Shown here piece after piece: positions 17,832 to 27,062 of a stretch of DNA of 64,000 nucleotides. This stretch comes from JAYPHU01 sp038127535. Its GTDB lineage: Bacteria > Pseudomonadota > Alphaproteobacteria > Rhodospirillales > UBA2165. The position numbers and the translations under genes were made by a program. The stretch spans positions 102,840 to 166,839 of the forward strand of contig JAYPHU010000003.1 in the NCBI GenBank assembly GCA_038127535.1, read 5' to 3'. Under the pieces are notes generated by a model that worked only from the letters and a program-made list of their open reading frames with translations, did no database searches and was not told the origin of the DNA. The first letter of the stretch is position 1. Every line of letters begins with the position of its first letter.

Positions 17832-18416
17832 CTACAAGTGATGATCTAGGACGACACGGCCGGGTTCAGGGGCGTTTTCGAGCGCCGTGAAGATATCCTC
17901 CACCCGGTCGACAACTGAATACAGTTCCTTGCATTTCGGATGAGCGAAGCCGTGGGCGATGATATCGTCGACCAGCCGGTCGACCCCGTCCCAGCAGCCC
18001 TCGATATTAAGGACAACGATCGGCCGGTCATGGAGCTGAAGCTGCTTCCAGGTCAGCACTTCGATAAACTCCTCCATGGTACCCAGCCCGCCGGGCAGCA
18101 CCACGTACCCGTCGGCGCGGGTGAACATGGTGTGTTTGCGTTCATGCATGTTGGGGGCACGGATCAGTTCGGTGACGTTCACGTGGGCGACCTCCAGATC
18201 AAAAAGAAATTCGGGGATGACGCCGATCACCTCCCCCCCGCCAGCCAGCACGTGATTGGCCAGCTCCCCCATAATCCCGATGGTTCCGCCGCCATAGACC
18301 AAATCCACCTTGCGCGCCGCCATCTCTGTACCCAAGGTGCGGGCAGCCTCCAAAAATGCCGGGGAGTTGCCGTATTTGGAGCCGCAATAGACGGCAAGAG
18401 CGGAAATTTGCGTCAT
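17832..18416 (-). CDS. LOG-family nucleotide 5'-monophosphate phosphoribohydrolase
   Basis: 194 residues with a Rossmann-like opening and the two LOG signatures: GGGTIGIMG near residue 42 and PGGLGTMEE in the middle (YVVLPGGLGTMEEF). The family hydrolyses cytokinin-riboside or other nucleoside 5'-monophosphates to base plus ribose-5-phosphate. In bacteria it is often a housekeeping nucleotide salvage or clean-up enzyme (annotated TIGR00730, formerly lysine decarboxylase). Cytoplasmic. Stands alone between convergent and divergent neighbours. Confidence 0.9.
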   Translation of the reverse strand: MTQISALAVYCGSKYGNSPAFLEAARTLGTEMAARKVDLVYGGGTIGIMGELANHVLAGGGEVIGVIPEFLFDLEVAHVNVTELIRAPNMHERKHTMFTRADGYVVLPGGLGTMEEFIEVLTWKQLQLHDRPIVVLNIEGCWDGVDRLVDDIIAHGFAHPKCKELYSVVDRVEDIFTALENAPEPGRVVLDHHL

Positions 18417-18572
18417 GAGATTGACAAATTCGGTGCGTAATCGGGGTCAGCGGAAACAGTTATAACGAACAAATATCTGACATAGGACTGGGAATAAGTC
18501 CAACACTCTGCTGTTATCTAACTAGGCCGGAGTCTTAAACGGCTTAACGTGTGCAATCTCGGAGGTTTATCC

Positions 18573-19025
18573 ATGAAACGTCTTACGAAATATTTCTTAG
18601 CCCTCGCCGGGCTGACTGTCGTGCTCGGCAGTGCGGTACCCGTTTATTCAGCCGGGCACCAAATGAAGCTGCTCAAAGAACGCAACAGCACCATGAAAGC
18701 GCTCTCGGGCGCGATGAAAGGTCTCAAGGGCGCCAGCGACACGGCGACGATGAAAACCCACGCCATGGCCCTGCAGGCCGCGAGCGCCAAACTCGGTAAT
18801 ATGTGGCCTGACGGCTCCATCGGAGAAAGCCGGGCCAAGCCGGAAATTTGGCAAAACGTGGGTGATTTTAAAGCCAAGCTGAAGGCAATGGACGATGCTG
18901 CGGCGAACCTCGTTAGAGTTTCCGGCGGTGGCGATCTTGGCGCGGCGAAGAAAGCCTTCGGTGCTGTCGGGGCCACCTGCGGCGGCTGCCACAAAGTCTA
19001 TCGCGGACCGAAAAAAGATAAGTAG
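18573..19025 (+). CDS. Cytochrome c' / c556-type haem protein
   Basis: 150 residues starting at ATG 18573 after GGAGGTTTATCC. An N-terminal signal peptide (KRLTKYF, then LALAGLTVVLGSAVPV, cleavage near YSA-GH) exports it to the periplasm. The rest is helical, with a single haem-attachment site C-x2-C-H at the C-terminal end (CGGCHKVYR), the four-helix cytochrome c' layout. These proteins bind NO or carry electrons; the precise role is unknown. A strong terminator follows at 19052-19084, so it is transcribed separately from the di-haem cytochrome downstream. Confidence 0.88.
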   Translation: MKRLTKYFLALAGLTVVLGSAVPVYSAGHQMKLLKERNSTMKALSGAMKGLKGASDTATMKTHAMALQAASAKLGNMWPDGSIGESRAKPEIWQNVGDFKAKLKAMDDAAANLVRVSGGGDLGAAKKAFGAVGATCGGCHKVYRGPKKDK

Positions 19026-19051
19026 GCCGCTTTATCGGCTTACCCGTGAGA

Positions 19052-19084
19052 CACCGGCGCGGGTTCGTGCCGGTGGTTTCTTTT
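19052..19084 (+). terminator. Intrinsic terminator after cytochrome c'
   Basis: CACCGGC (19052-19058) pairs with GCCGGTG (19069-19075) and is followed by GTTTCTTTT. It lies 27 bp after the cytochrome c' stop codon. Confidence 0.75.
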
Positions 19085-19124
19085 CCGCATTTAACGCGAT
19101 TGATGGCGTGCTGAAATCCAGCTC

Positions 19125-20012
19125 ATGACACACATTCGCTTCTTCCTATCCCTGATGTGGGCGGCCCTCGCACTGGCGCTGGCCCGGCCGACCATGGCTC
19201 AGGACGCCGATGCGGTGAAGCGCGGTGAATACGTCTTTCATGCCGCTGGGTGCGCCGGATGCCACACCGATACAAAGAATAAAGGCGCATTAGCGGCCGG
19301 CGGCCATGCCTTGAAGACACCCTTCGGCACTTACTACGGCCCCAACATCACCGCCGACAAGACCCACGGGATCGGCAATTGGTCGGACGCGGATTTCATC
19401 CAGGCCTTGCGCGAAGGCAAGTCGCCGGCGGGCGATCATTATTTTCCGGTGTTTCCCTACCCGTCCTTTACCAAAATGACCGATCAGGACATGCGGGACC
19501 TGAAGGCCTACATATTCTCGTTGCCGGCGGTGGCGACACCTAATAAGCCTCACGAGATCAATTTCCCCTTTGGCTTCCGGTTTTCCATGATCTTCTGGAA
19601 AATCCTGTTCTTCGATGAAGGCGCCTATAGAGCCGATCCGGCGCAAAATGCGGAGTGGAACCGCGGAGCTTACCTCTCCAACGCGCTGAGCCACTGCGGC
19701 GAGTGCCACACGCCCCGCAATTTCATGGGCGCGCTTAAGGGCGACATGAACATGGCCGGCACGCCGGACGGACCGGACAATGCCTCGGTTCCGAACATTA
19801 CGCCCGACCCGGACACCGGCATCGGCAAGTGGTCCCACCAGGCCATCATGGATGTGCTGGATGGAGGTATGATGCCGGACGGTGACTTCGTTGGCGGCGC
19901 GATGACGGAAGTGAGCGAGAATTTGGCTAAGATCAGCAAGAAAGACCGCAAGGCCATCGCCGTTTACATCAAATCCCTGCCGCCGATCCGGAACAAGGTG
20001 ACAAAGAAGTAG
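19125..20012 (+). CDS. Di-haem cytochrome c, periplasmic
   Basis: 295 residues with a signal peptide (hydrophobic residues ~5-22, cleavage near MA-QD). Two haem-binding sites are visible, C-x2-C-H as CAGCHTD around residue 43 and CGECHTP around residue 190, each opening a cytochrome-c domain. The layout resembles the cytochrome subunit of membrane alcohol, aldehyde or gluconate dehydrogenases, but no catalytic flavo- or quinoprotein is adjacent. The next gene, a membrane protein, begins 20 bp later, suggesting a small electron-transfer unit (inference). Confidence 0.85.
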   Translation: MTHIRFFLSLMWAALALALARPTMAQDADAVKRGEYVFHAAGCAGCHTDTKNKGALAAGGHALKTPFGTYYGPNITADKTHGIGNWSDADFIQALREGKSPAGDHYFPVFPYPSFTKMTDQDMRDLKAYIFSLPAVATPNKPHEINFPFGFRFSMIFWKILFFDEGAYRADPAQNAEWNRGAYLSNALSHCGECHTPRNFMGALKGDMNMAGTPDGPDNASVPNITPDPDTGIGKWSHQAIMDVLDGGMMPDGDFVGGAMTEVSENLAKISKKDRKAIAVYIKSLPPIRNKVTKK

Positions 20013-20032
20013 AATCGCCTTTAGGTTGGCGC

Positions 20033-20878
20033 ATGTTTGACTTCACCGGAGAAATTTGGTTCCGGCTCCTGGCCCTGCCAATCGCCGCCACACTGATAGC
20101 CGCCCTCCTCTTGAAAATCGCCACCCGCTCGGGTTCGGCGTCCCGTCTGGAAACCGCCGCCGTCGGCGTGGCTTTAGCCTGGATCGTATCCCTGACCCTC
20201 GGCGCACCGCACTTTCCGCCGCCTCGCGACGGCGCGGGCGTTGCCTATTTCGTAATCGGCGGGCTCGTGGCCGGGGCCATGATCGACTATGTCCTGCCGA
20301 TGATCAAGGCGGCCAATCGATTGTGGGAGACCGGCCTCGACCTGGCTGTCTGGCTGTTCCTAATCTGGTGGATGCGCAATGGTATCGACGTGATCGGCCT
20401 TGCGGCCTTCGCCGCTTGGGGACTGGCCATGGTGCGCTTGCGCCGGACCGAGCCCTCTCCGCTCAATGCTCACACCATGGCCGTGGCGGCGGCGGCCGGA
20501 CTGGCGATCATAGCCTGGATCGGCGACAGTGTTGTCGATAGGGATATCGCCACCGGGCTGGCCATCGCCTTGCTCACCTACCTCGTCTGGCAAATTTTCC
20601 TTCTGGGCGCGACCGCCGGCTTTGCCTTGATGTGGGGCGGGTATATGGGTATCGGCATCATTGGCCTCCGGCTATTGGAGACTTCAGAAAGCCTGGGCGT
20701 GGCGCTCATCCTGCTGGGATTTATATTTTTTGCGGACACGGCAGCCGAGAAACTGCCGCTGCCGCAACGCCTCGCCGGATGGGTCCGCCCACCGGTTTCG
20801 ATTTTCATCCTATCCTGCCTACCGCTGATTTTGGCGGCCATTGCAACATTTGTCGCGGCAGCCCACGTCACCTATTAA
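20033..20878 (+). CDS. Integral membrane protein of unknown function
   Basis: 281 residues, mostly hydrophobic, with about eight likely membrane segments and few polar loops. No catalytic motif, haem-binding CxxCH or transporter signature was recognised. ATG at 20033, 20 bp after the di-haem cytochrome stop, in the same direction, so probably co-transcribed. A role in anchoring or maturing that cytochrome is possible but unproven. Confidence 0.65.
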   Translation: MFDFTGEIWFRLLALPIAATLIAALLLKIATRSGSASRLETAAVGVALAWIVSLTLGAPHFPPPRDGAGVAYFVIGGLVAGAMIDYVLPMIKAANRLWETGLDLAVWLFLIWWMRNGIDVIGLAAFAAWGLAMVRLRRTEPSPLNAHTMAVAAAAGLAIIAWIGDSVVDRDIATGLAIALLTYLVWQIFLLGATAGFALMWGGYMGIGIIGLRLLETSESLGVALILLGFIFFADTAAEKLPLPQRLAGWVRPPVSIFILSCLPLILAAIATFVAAAHVTY

Positions 20879-20986
20879 GCGGTTTCGCCGTAGCGCCTAA
20901 CAATCCGTAGCAAAAAGCGGCGAATTCCTGTACACACGTAGAGTGGTATAGATTTCCGGCGTCCGAGCCGGGAGAGGATGTAGAAC

Positions 20987-22033
20987 GTGACTAAAGCGGC
21001 CCTGCTTTCGATTTTAGGCGGCGTTATTGTCGCTGCGGCGATCAGCTTGAATTTTGTACTCGAAGATGCGGAAGAGCCCGTAAACCGGCCTCCTGAACCT
21101 GCACAACGAGCCGCTGCCGAGCCTGCTCCGATGGCGCCTAAGCGAGAGCTTGAGCTTAAGCCGGAACTTGAAACTAAGCCGACGGCAACCCGCCCTAGCT
21201 TTGACGTGGTGCGCATTAACCCCGAAGGCGATGCGGTCATGGCCGGCCGCGCGGCGCCTGGTGCCAAGGTTGAAATATTCGACGGTCAGAAAAAGATCGG
21301 CGAAGTTGTTGCCGATCAGCGCGGCGAATGGGTGTTCGTCCCATCTGCGGCTTTGCCGGCAGGCAGTCGCCAGCTTTCCCTCACCATGACCGGTCCGGAC
21401 CGTAACGCCATCCCGTCGGAAACCGATGTGGTGCTCGTAGTCCCGGAAAAGGGCAAGGATATCGCCGGCCGTCCGGCAGAAACGCCTGATCAGAATCAGC
21501 CGCTAGCTATGAAGGTGCCGTCGCAAGGCGATGGCCCCGTGGAAGTCCTGCAAAAGCCGGGGGACGCGCCGCTGGCGGAGGACGCCATCAAGCTGGCCGT
21601 CGACGCGGTGGACTATGATGAAAACGGCAAGGTCAATATTTCAGGCAAGGCCCCGCCGAGGACCGGCGTGCACCTCTATCTGAATAATGAATTTGTTGGT
21701 CGCGGCATCGCCGATGAGCGCGGACTTTGGTCGCACACCCCCGATGATCCGGTAGCTCCGGGCGTTTATACCTTGCGGGCCGACATGGTCGATCCCAAGG
21801 GAAAGGTGACTGCCCGTCTGGAAGTCGTGTTCTCCCGATCCGTTCCGCTCACAGGTGTCAAGCCGGGCACCTTGGTGGTGGTCGAACCCGGCAACAGCCT
21901 GTGGCGGATCGCTCGCAAAACCTACGGTAGCGGCTTTCAGTATACCGTGATCTACAACGCCAATAAGGATCAGATCAAAAACGCCGACATGATCTTTCCG
22001 GGACAGGTCTTTACCCTCCCCTCTCTCAATTAA
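20987..22033 (+). CDS. LysM-domain envelope protein with Ig-like repeats
   Basis: 348 residues. An N-terminal hydrophobic segment (about 3-24) anchors or exports it, followed by a Pro/Glu/Lys-rich linker. Two Ig-like/bacterial surface modules occupy about 75-150 and 200-285 (each with VxGxAxPGAxVxxF-type strands and RGEWVF or RGLWSH). A C-terminal LysM domain closes the protein (VEPGNSLWRIARKTYG, then IYNANKDQIKNADMIFPGQ), which binds peptidoglycan. This architecture is common in Rhodospirillales. GTG start at 20987. Stand-alone gene. Confidence 0.85.
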   Translation: MTKAALLSILGGVIVAAAISLNFVLEDAEEPVNRPPEPAQRAAAEPAPMAPKRELELKPELETKPTATRPSFDVVRINPEGDAVMAGRAAPGAKVEIFDGQKKIGEVVADQRGEWVFVPSAALPAGSRQLSLTMTGPDRNAIPSETDVVLVVPEKGKDIAGRPAETPDQNQPLAMKVPSQGDGPVEVLQKPGDAPLAEDAIKLAVDAVDYDENGKVNISGKAPPRTGVHLYLNNEFVGRGIADERGLWSHTPDDPVAPGVYTLRADMVDPKGKVTARLEVVFSRSVPLTGVKPGTLVVVEPGNSLWRIARKTYGSGFQYTVIYNANKDQIKNADMIFPGQVFTLPSLN

Positions 22034-22184
22034 GTTTTTCGGCTAATACGCTTGGCTTTGTGCGGGTTTTCACCGAATTGACGGCCGGCGCCCGGTGTTG
22101 CGATTTCCATATTCGCCTCTATTTGCTTTGGAAAGCTCCTTCTCTCATCGGTAGAGCCCAGTAGAGCTGGAGTAACACAAAGCC

Positions 22185-23172
22185 GTGGATGATCTAGAAG
22201 TTCGCGACGAGCTGATAGGCCCGGCAAGCCGGGAAAATGGGGAACCAGCGGACCAAAGGTCCGCATCGGATGCCCGTGCCCTGTCCGCCCTTGAGTACCA
22301 GCAGCGGCTGGAGGACATCACCCGGCTGGTTTCCGACTGGATCTGGGAAACAGACCGGGATTTCAAGTTCACCTATCTGACCGAATGCGGGTCAAACAGG
22401 CTTTGTTGAATTTTCTATCCAATGCCATCAAATACAACGTCAGAGGCGGCCGGGTCATCGTCTCCTGCACCAAACGGGATAACAACATGCTCCGCTTTAC
22501 GGTCGAAGACACCGGGCGGGGTATCAGCGAGGACAATCAGTCCAGACTATTCGAGCCGTTTAAACGGCTCGGCTCGGATCAGGACGGTATCGAAGGCACC
22601 GGCATCGGCCTGACCATTAGCAAACAAATGATTGAAACCATGGGCGGGCGGATCGGCTTCTCCAGCCAATTGGGCATGGGGAGCGTCTTCTGGTTCGAAC
22701 TGCCGACCATGTCTCAGCCCGCGTCACTCTCCAGCCCGACCCGGGACCATTCGGGGGGTGCATCTCTGACGGGGACGTCGAAAGGAGAAAATTGCGTCAT
22801 CGTTTGTGTTGAAGATGATACCTCTAACCTGGAGTTGATGAGCGAAGTGATCGGCCATTTCCCCGGATTATCCGTGGTCTCCGCCATCACCGGTGAAGAA
22901 GGGATCGATCTCGCGCTTTGATGCCTGATGTAATTTTCATGGATATCAACCTGCCCGGCATCGACGGCTACGAGACCAATATCCGCTTAAAGAAAGAAGC
23001 CCGGACAGCGGATATCCCGGTGATTGCGCTCTCGGCCGCCGCCATGCCGTATGATATTGCGAAGGGAATCGAGGCAGGATTTCACACCTATCTGACGAAG
23101 CCGTTTAATATCGATGAGATAATGGCGTCTATAGAATCAGCCCTGAAAGGCCCGTATTCACGGGAATCTTGA
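22185..23172 (+). pseudogene. Hybrid PAS histidine kinase with internal deletion and frameshift
   Basis: The GTG at 22185 opens a frame that reaches a PAS start (SDWIWETDRDFKFTYLTE). At about 22383-22386 it jumps to the middle of an ATPase domain read in another frame (RVKQALLNFLSNAIKYN, then DTGRGISEDNQ and GTGIGLTISKQM). The HisKA domain and its phospho-His are gone. The receiver domain that follows is itself split near 22918: GEEGIDLAL ends at a stop and the frame resumes with MPDVIFMDINLPGIDGYE, containing the Asp phosphoacceptor, and ends with LTKPFN. At least one deletion and one frameshift are therefore needed. Confidence 0.85.
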
Positions 23173-23395
23173 AACCTTACAACCGTACGTTAATACTACC
23201 TGAGAGACAAAATAGACGGGTAAACACCTGCAATGCCTGGATACATTCTCGGGCCGCGACTGGCGTTAGCGCCCGCCCTATTTTCCATAAGCCATTCCGT
23301 TTACTCATGAAATCGACTATGTATTTGGTCATATCCGCTATTATGCGCGATCAACGGTTAGGAACCGCTTCGACAATTCCCGGGAATTCTTTGAC

Positions 23396-24082
23396 GTGCT
23401 GACATCTGTTTTGGTCCCCATCAACCGCGCCGGCTGGCCATTTATCGCCATCTTCGCCGTGATTACCGCCGGCCTGTTCTATTGGCAGGAACCGGCCGGC
23501 TGGGTTGGCGTTATTCTGACCCTGTGGTGCCTCTATTTTTTCCGCGATCCGGACCGGACCACCCCGACCCGGGAGGGACTGATCATCAGCCCCGCAGATG
23601 GGGTTGTCTGCATGGTGCAGCCGGCGGTACCGCCGGAAGAGATCGGCCTGGGCAGTGAATCTCTTACCCGTGTGTCCATTTTCATGAACGTGTTTGATGT
23701 GCACGTGAACCGTATCCCGATTGCCGGAACAATTGCCCAGATGGCCTACCGGCCGGGAAAGTTCCTCAATGCGTCTCTGGATAAGGCCAGCGAAGACAAT
23801 GAACGCCAAAGCTACCGGCTGACCAGCAAGGCGGGCCCGGATGTCGGGTTCGTCCAGATCGCCGGGTTGGTGGCGCGGCGGATCAAGTGCGACGTTACCG
23901 AGGGTCAGGAACTACGTACCGGGGAACGGTTCGGACTGATCCGGTTCGGCAGCCGGGTGGACGTATATTTGCCCGACGGCATTTCCGCTCTGGTGGCTGT
24001 CGGACAACGAACTATCGCCGGGGAGACCGTGATTGCTGACTTGCAGGCGACGGAAGACAACCGGGTTGGAGAGGTGCGCTAA
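23396..24082 (+). CDS. psd: Phosphatidylserine decarboxylase, short (PSD-A) type
   Basis: 228 residues. The self-cleavage site is the Gly185-Ser186 of RFGSRVDVY (LGST in other subgroups), which yields the beta chain and the pyruvoyl alpha chain. FRDPDRTTP and ISPADGVV near 50-72 and FMNVFDVHVNR near 96-106 are further family hallmarks. One or two N-terminal hydrophobic segments tie it to the inner membrane. It converts phosphatidylserine to phosphatidylethanolamine. GTG start at 23396. pssA follows after one base, so the two consecutive enzymes of PE synthesis are in one operon. Confidence 0.95.
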   Translation: MLTSVLVPINRAGWPFIAIFAVITAGLFYWQEPAGWVGVILTLWCLYFFRDPDRTTPTREGLIISPADGVVCMVQPAVPPEEIGLGSESLTRVSIFMNVFDVHVNRIPIAGTIAQMAYRPGKFLNASLDKASEDNERQSYRLTSKAGPDVGFVQIAGLVARRIKCDVTEGQELRTGERFGLIRFGSRVDVYLPDGISALVAVGQRTIAGETVIADLQATEDNRVGEVR

Positions 24083-24083
24083 C

Positions 24084-24917
24084 ATGTTCGAACCCAAAGG
24101 AGAACGCCGCAAAGCCCTGTCATTCAACCGAATGATTCCCAACATGCTCACCATGCTGGCGGTCTGCGCCGGCCTGACCGCCTTACGCTTCGGCCTGGAG
24201 GGACGTTGGGAGCCCGCCGTCTGGTCGCTGGTGATCGCTGCTATCCTGGACGCCCTGGATGGCCGGATTGCCCGACTACTGAAAAGCACCAGTAAGTTGG
24301 GCGCAGAGCTGGACAGCCTGTCCGACTTTATCGGGTTCGGTGTCGCGCCGGCGCTGTTGCTTTATCTCTGGACGATGAAATCGGCGGGTCCCATCGGCTG
24401 GGTCCTGGTTTTGCTGTTCAGCGTCTGTTGCGCGTTGCGCCTGGCCCGGTTCAATACGGATTTGGAAAAACCGCATCAGCCGTCCTGGACAAAAAATTTC
24501 TTCACCGGCGTGCCCGCCCCGGCCGGTGCGGGGCTGGTACTGCTGCCGCTCATCATGTCGTTCCATCTGGATTGGCCGATCCTGCGCCATCCCCTCGTGG
24601 TGGGACCGGCCATTGTCGCCGTTGCCTTTTTACTGGTCAGCCGCATTCCGACCTATTCCTTCAAGAACGTGCAAATTCCCAGAAACTACGCGCTGTTTCT
24701 ATTATTAACTGTCGCATTGCTGGCGGCGCTGATTGTCAGCGCGCCGTGGCTGACCCTCACGCTCATCCTGTTCCTCTATTTGATCAGCATCGCGTTCAGC
24801 CCCGGCAGCTATAAAAAACTGGAACGTGAGGCGGCGGAAAACCCCGATGCCGCCCTCGACTTCGAGGACGATGACGACGAGGACGATGAGCCGGACGCGC
24901 CGAAACCCGCCAGCTAA
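24084..24917 (+). CDS. pssA: CDP-diacylglycerol-serine O-phosphatidyltransferase
   Basis: 277 residues from ATG 24084. The CDP-alcohol phosphotransferase motif D-x2-DG-x2-AR-x8-G-x3-D-x3-D is complete in DALDGRIAR...GAELDSLSD, near residues 56-82. About eight membrane segments follow, then a strongly acidic tail (DFEDDDDEDDEPD) at the C terminus. It makes phosphatidylserine from CDP-diacylglycerol and serine and feeds the psd product just upstream. Intact. Confidence 0.95.
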   Translation: MFEPKGERRKALSFNRMIPNMLTMLAVCAGLTALRFGLEGRWEPAVWSLVIAAILDALDGRIARLLKSTSKLGAELDSLSDFIGFGVAPALLLYLWTMKSAGPIGWVLVLLFSVCCALRLARFNTDLEKPHQPSWTKNFFTGVPAPAGAGLVLLPLIMSFHLDWPILRHPLVVGPAIVAVAFLLVSRIPTYSFKNVQIPRNYALFLLLTVALLAALIVSAPWLTLTLILFLYLISIAFSPGSYKKLEREAAENPDAALDFEDDDDEDDEPDAPKPAS

Positions 24918-24927
24918 GCTATCCCCC

Positions 24928-25215
24928 CTATTCAGCCAGACTAAGCGCCGGTTCAGCGTCCGCCTTTTCTTTGCGCGACCGCCACCAATATTGAACGTTT
25001 GCCCGGATCATCAGAGACGCCGGTGTCATCACCAAGGTCAGCACCGTCGCAAATCCCAACCCGAAGACAATCGCTGTCGAGCGTTGAGTCCACCATTGGG
25101 TGGACGGCGCGCCGATGCTGATCTCCCGGGTCACAAAATCAATATTTGTGCTGAGCACCATGGGCATCAGACCCAGGATGGTGGTCACCGTGGTCAACAA
25201 AACCGGCCGCATACG
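24928..25215 (-). pseudogene. RND efflux pump C-terminal remnant
   Basis: About 94 codons encode the last part of an AcrB-type inner-membrane pump: RPVLLTTVTTILGLMPMVL, then WWTQRSTAIVFGLGFATVLTLVMTP and a charged tail. A full RND pump has over 1,000 residues; everything upstream is missing. Beyond about 25215 the sequence no longer resembles the family and runs into the amidohydrolase terminus. This is a 5'-deleted fragment with no chance of activity. Confidence 0.85.
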
Positions 25216-25259
25216 TCCGGGTGTCTAATAACGGTTAAAACCTTCTATATTTCAGAGAC

Positions 25260-26342
25260 TTATATCCCAAGTAATTGCGCCGCCGTGCCGCCGCGAATGG
25301 CGTCGAAATCGCTTTCCGACAGGCCTTCGACCCGCTTTAGCAGACCGACCGGATCGTCATCGCCCATATCATAGGGGTAGTCGGTGCCGAGCAGAATATG
25401 ATCCGCGCCGTATTTCTTGATCAGGAATTCCAACTGATCCGGCTCGAACACCATCGTGTCGAAATAGAACTTTTTCATATAGTGAGTCGGCGGATGAGGC
25501 AGGCCTTCCCGCACGTCGGCGCGGGCGTGATAGGCGTGATCCATGCGGCCCGCATAAGCCGGCAGGTAACCGCCGCCGTGGGCCACGCAAATCTTCAGGC
25601 CGGGATGACGCTCCATCACGCCGTCGAAGATCAGATACGAGAGCGCGATGGTCGCTTCGACCGGGTGACCGATCAGGTTGATGAAATAGTGTTCCTTCAG
25701 CCGGTCGGGATGGGTGAAGCCGGCGGTGTGGATGAACACCAGGATGCCCGTCTCTTCACACTTGGCCCAGAACGGCGCCAGCCGCGGCGCGGACAGGTCT
25801 TCACCGCCGACCTGACTGTTGATTTCGACACCTTTGAAGCCCAGCTTGTTGACGCAGCGGTCCAGCTCGGCCAGCGCCATCTCGGTGTTCTGCAGCGGGA
25901 TCGTTCCCAAGCCGACCAGCCGGTCCGGATGCTTGGCGATGTCTTCCGCCATTTCGTCATTGATCATCTTGGACACGTCTCGGCCGACTTCCGGCTCCGC
26001 CCAGTAGTAATACTGATAGGGCGAGACCGAGATGGCTTGGATGTCCACGCCCATCTTGTCCATGTCCTTCAGGCGCTCCTCGATGGACTGCATCTTGGGC
26101 TTGATATACTCGAGCTGCTCCTTGTTGACCTTCTTTGTCAGCTCGGAACCGAATGACAGGGCGGCGAAGCCGACCCGTTCGGCCTCCGCATTCATCATTT
26201 CCCCGGCCGGATAGGATTGCCGGTGGCAGTGAACGTCGATGGTCAGGGTCTTGGACCCGTTGGACACCGTGGCGCCCTGGTCGGCCGCCGGCGCACAAGT
26301 ATGATTGTGCTGATGTCCTGGATGAGAGCACTTAAAAAACAT
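25260..26342 (-). CDS. ACMSD-like amidohydrolase (amidohydrolase 2 family)
   Basis: 360 residues. Metal-binding positions of the TIM-barrel family are visible: VHCH near residue 37 (H-x-H), a HTAGF His near 205, HGGGYLP near 260 and the late Asp in LGTDYPYDMG near 324. The family decarboxylates or hydrolyses, for example 2-amino-3-carboxymuconate semialdehyde or 5-carboxyvanillate. An N-terminal His/Cys-rich stretch (KCSHPGHQHNHTC) precedes the barrel and is not part of the usual domain. GGAGGACTCCTCTGG lies upstream on the far side. Substrate unknown; aromatic catabolism is plausible. Confidence 0.85.
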   Translation of the reverse strand: MFFKCSHPGHQHNHTCAPAADQGATVSNGSKTLTIDVHCHRQSYPAGEMMNAEAERVGFAALSFGSELTKKVNKEQLEYIKPKMQSIEERLKDMDKMGVDIQAISVSPYQYYYWAEPEVGRDVSKMINDEMAEDIAKHPDRLVGLGTIPLQNTEMALAELDRCVNKLGFKGVEINSQVGGEDLSAPRLAPFWAKCEETGILVFIHTAGFTHPDRLKEHYFINLIGHPVEATIALSYLIFDGVMERHPGLKICVAHGGGYLPAYAGRMDHAYHARADVREGLPHPPTHYMKKFYFDTMVFEPDQLEFLIKKYGADHILLGTDYPYDMGDDDPVGLLKRVEGLSESDFDAIRGGTAAQLLGI

Positions 26343-26448
26343 TGTCGGAGGACTCCTCTGGATTAGTCTGTTCGATGGGCGACAGACTACTTATTTTCGC
26401 CTGATTGTCCCGCACTTTGTCGGGCCAAAAACCGGAAAGGATTTCGCC

Positions 26449-26790
26449 ATGGCTTACGCCCTCACCGGCCTCATTTTCGCCGCCGCCGCCCTGATGGAAA
26501 TCAGCGGCAGTTTCGCTTTTTGGACCTGGTTACGATCCGGTGGGACCTGGATATGGATCATCCCGGGTCTAATCGCGCTGGCGGTTTTCGCCTTTCTGCT
26601 GACCCGGATCGACGCCGCCTTCGCCGGGCGCACCTTCGCGGCCTACGGCGGGGTTTATATCGCGGGCTCACTCATCTGGCTGTGGCTGGTGGAAGGCAAG
26701 ATACCCGACCGCTGGGACCTGACCGGCGGCGCGATTTGCCTCATCGGCGCGGCCGTGATTATTTTTGGGCCGAGGGAAAGCGTGGGATAG
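26449..26790 (+). CDS. YnfA-family (UPF0060) small membrane protein
   Basis: 113 residues with four membrane segments and the family pattern AALMEISGSFAFWTWLRSG at the start and GGVYIAGSLIWLW in the third segment. The usual length is 105-112. Some members are small multidrug efflux proteins related to SMR pumps; the function here is unproven. ATG at 26449. Stands alone. Confidence 0.88.
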   Translation: MAYALTGLIFAAAALMEISGSFAFWTWLRSGGTWIWIIPGLIALAVFAFLLTRIDAAFAGRTFAAYGGVYIAGSLIWLWLVEGKIPDRWDLTGGAICLIGAAVIIFGPRESVG

Positions 26791-26947
26791 ATGTATCTCC
26801 TATCCTCTACTTCGTCATGCCCGGGTTGGAAGCAAAGATAGTTGGGTCCAATTCTCGGGAATCTCTTTCTGGCAGATCCCCGACAACCGCTTCGCGGGCC
26901 GGGGATGACGTCGTAGGGGTGGGAGGGAGAGGAACTATAGCGCATCC

Positions 26948-27062
26948 TCAAGCCGCTTTGCGGTCCTTATGGTGCAGGTGGCGAGACAGATGCTCCACGT
27001 GGCGGTGGTCTGTGCCGCAGCAGCCGCCGACCACTTTGAGCGAGGGTAGCTTTGCCGCCAGT
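26948..27062 (-). pseudogene. Homocysteine S-methyltransferase C-terminal fragment
   Basis: About 37 codons ending at TGA 26948-26950 read KVVGGCCGTDHRHVEHL, which contains the vicinal-Cys zinc site (GGCCGT) near the end of homocysteine/betaine methyltransferases. The rest of the ~300-residue enzyme is absent. At about 27062 the minus-strand sequence switches to a PAS-protein fragment in a different frame. It is therefore the 3' side of a deletion junction. Confidence 0.7.

Noticed and set aside
23169..23402. 77-codon plus-strand frame between the kinase remnant and psd
   Set aside because: No ribosome site, no family, and it overlaps the psd start; probably leftover non-coding sequence.
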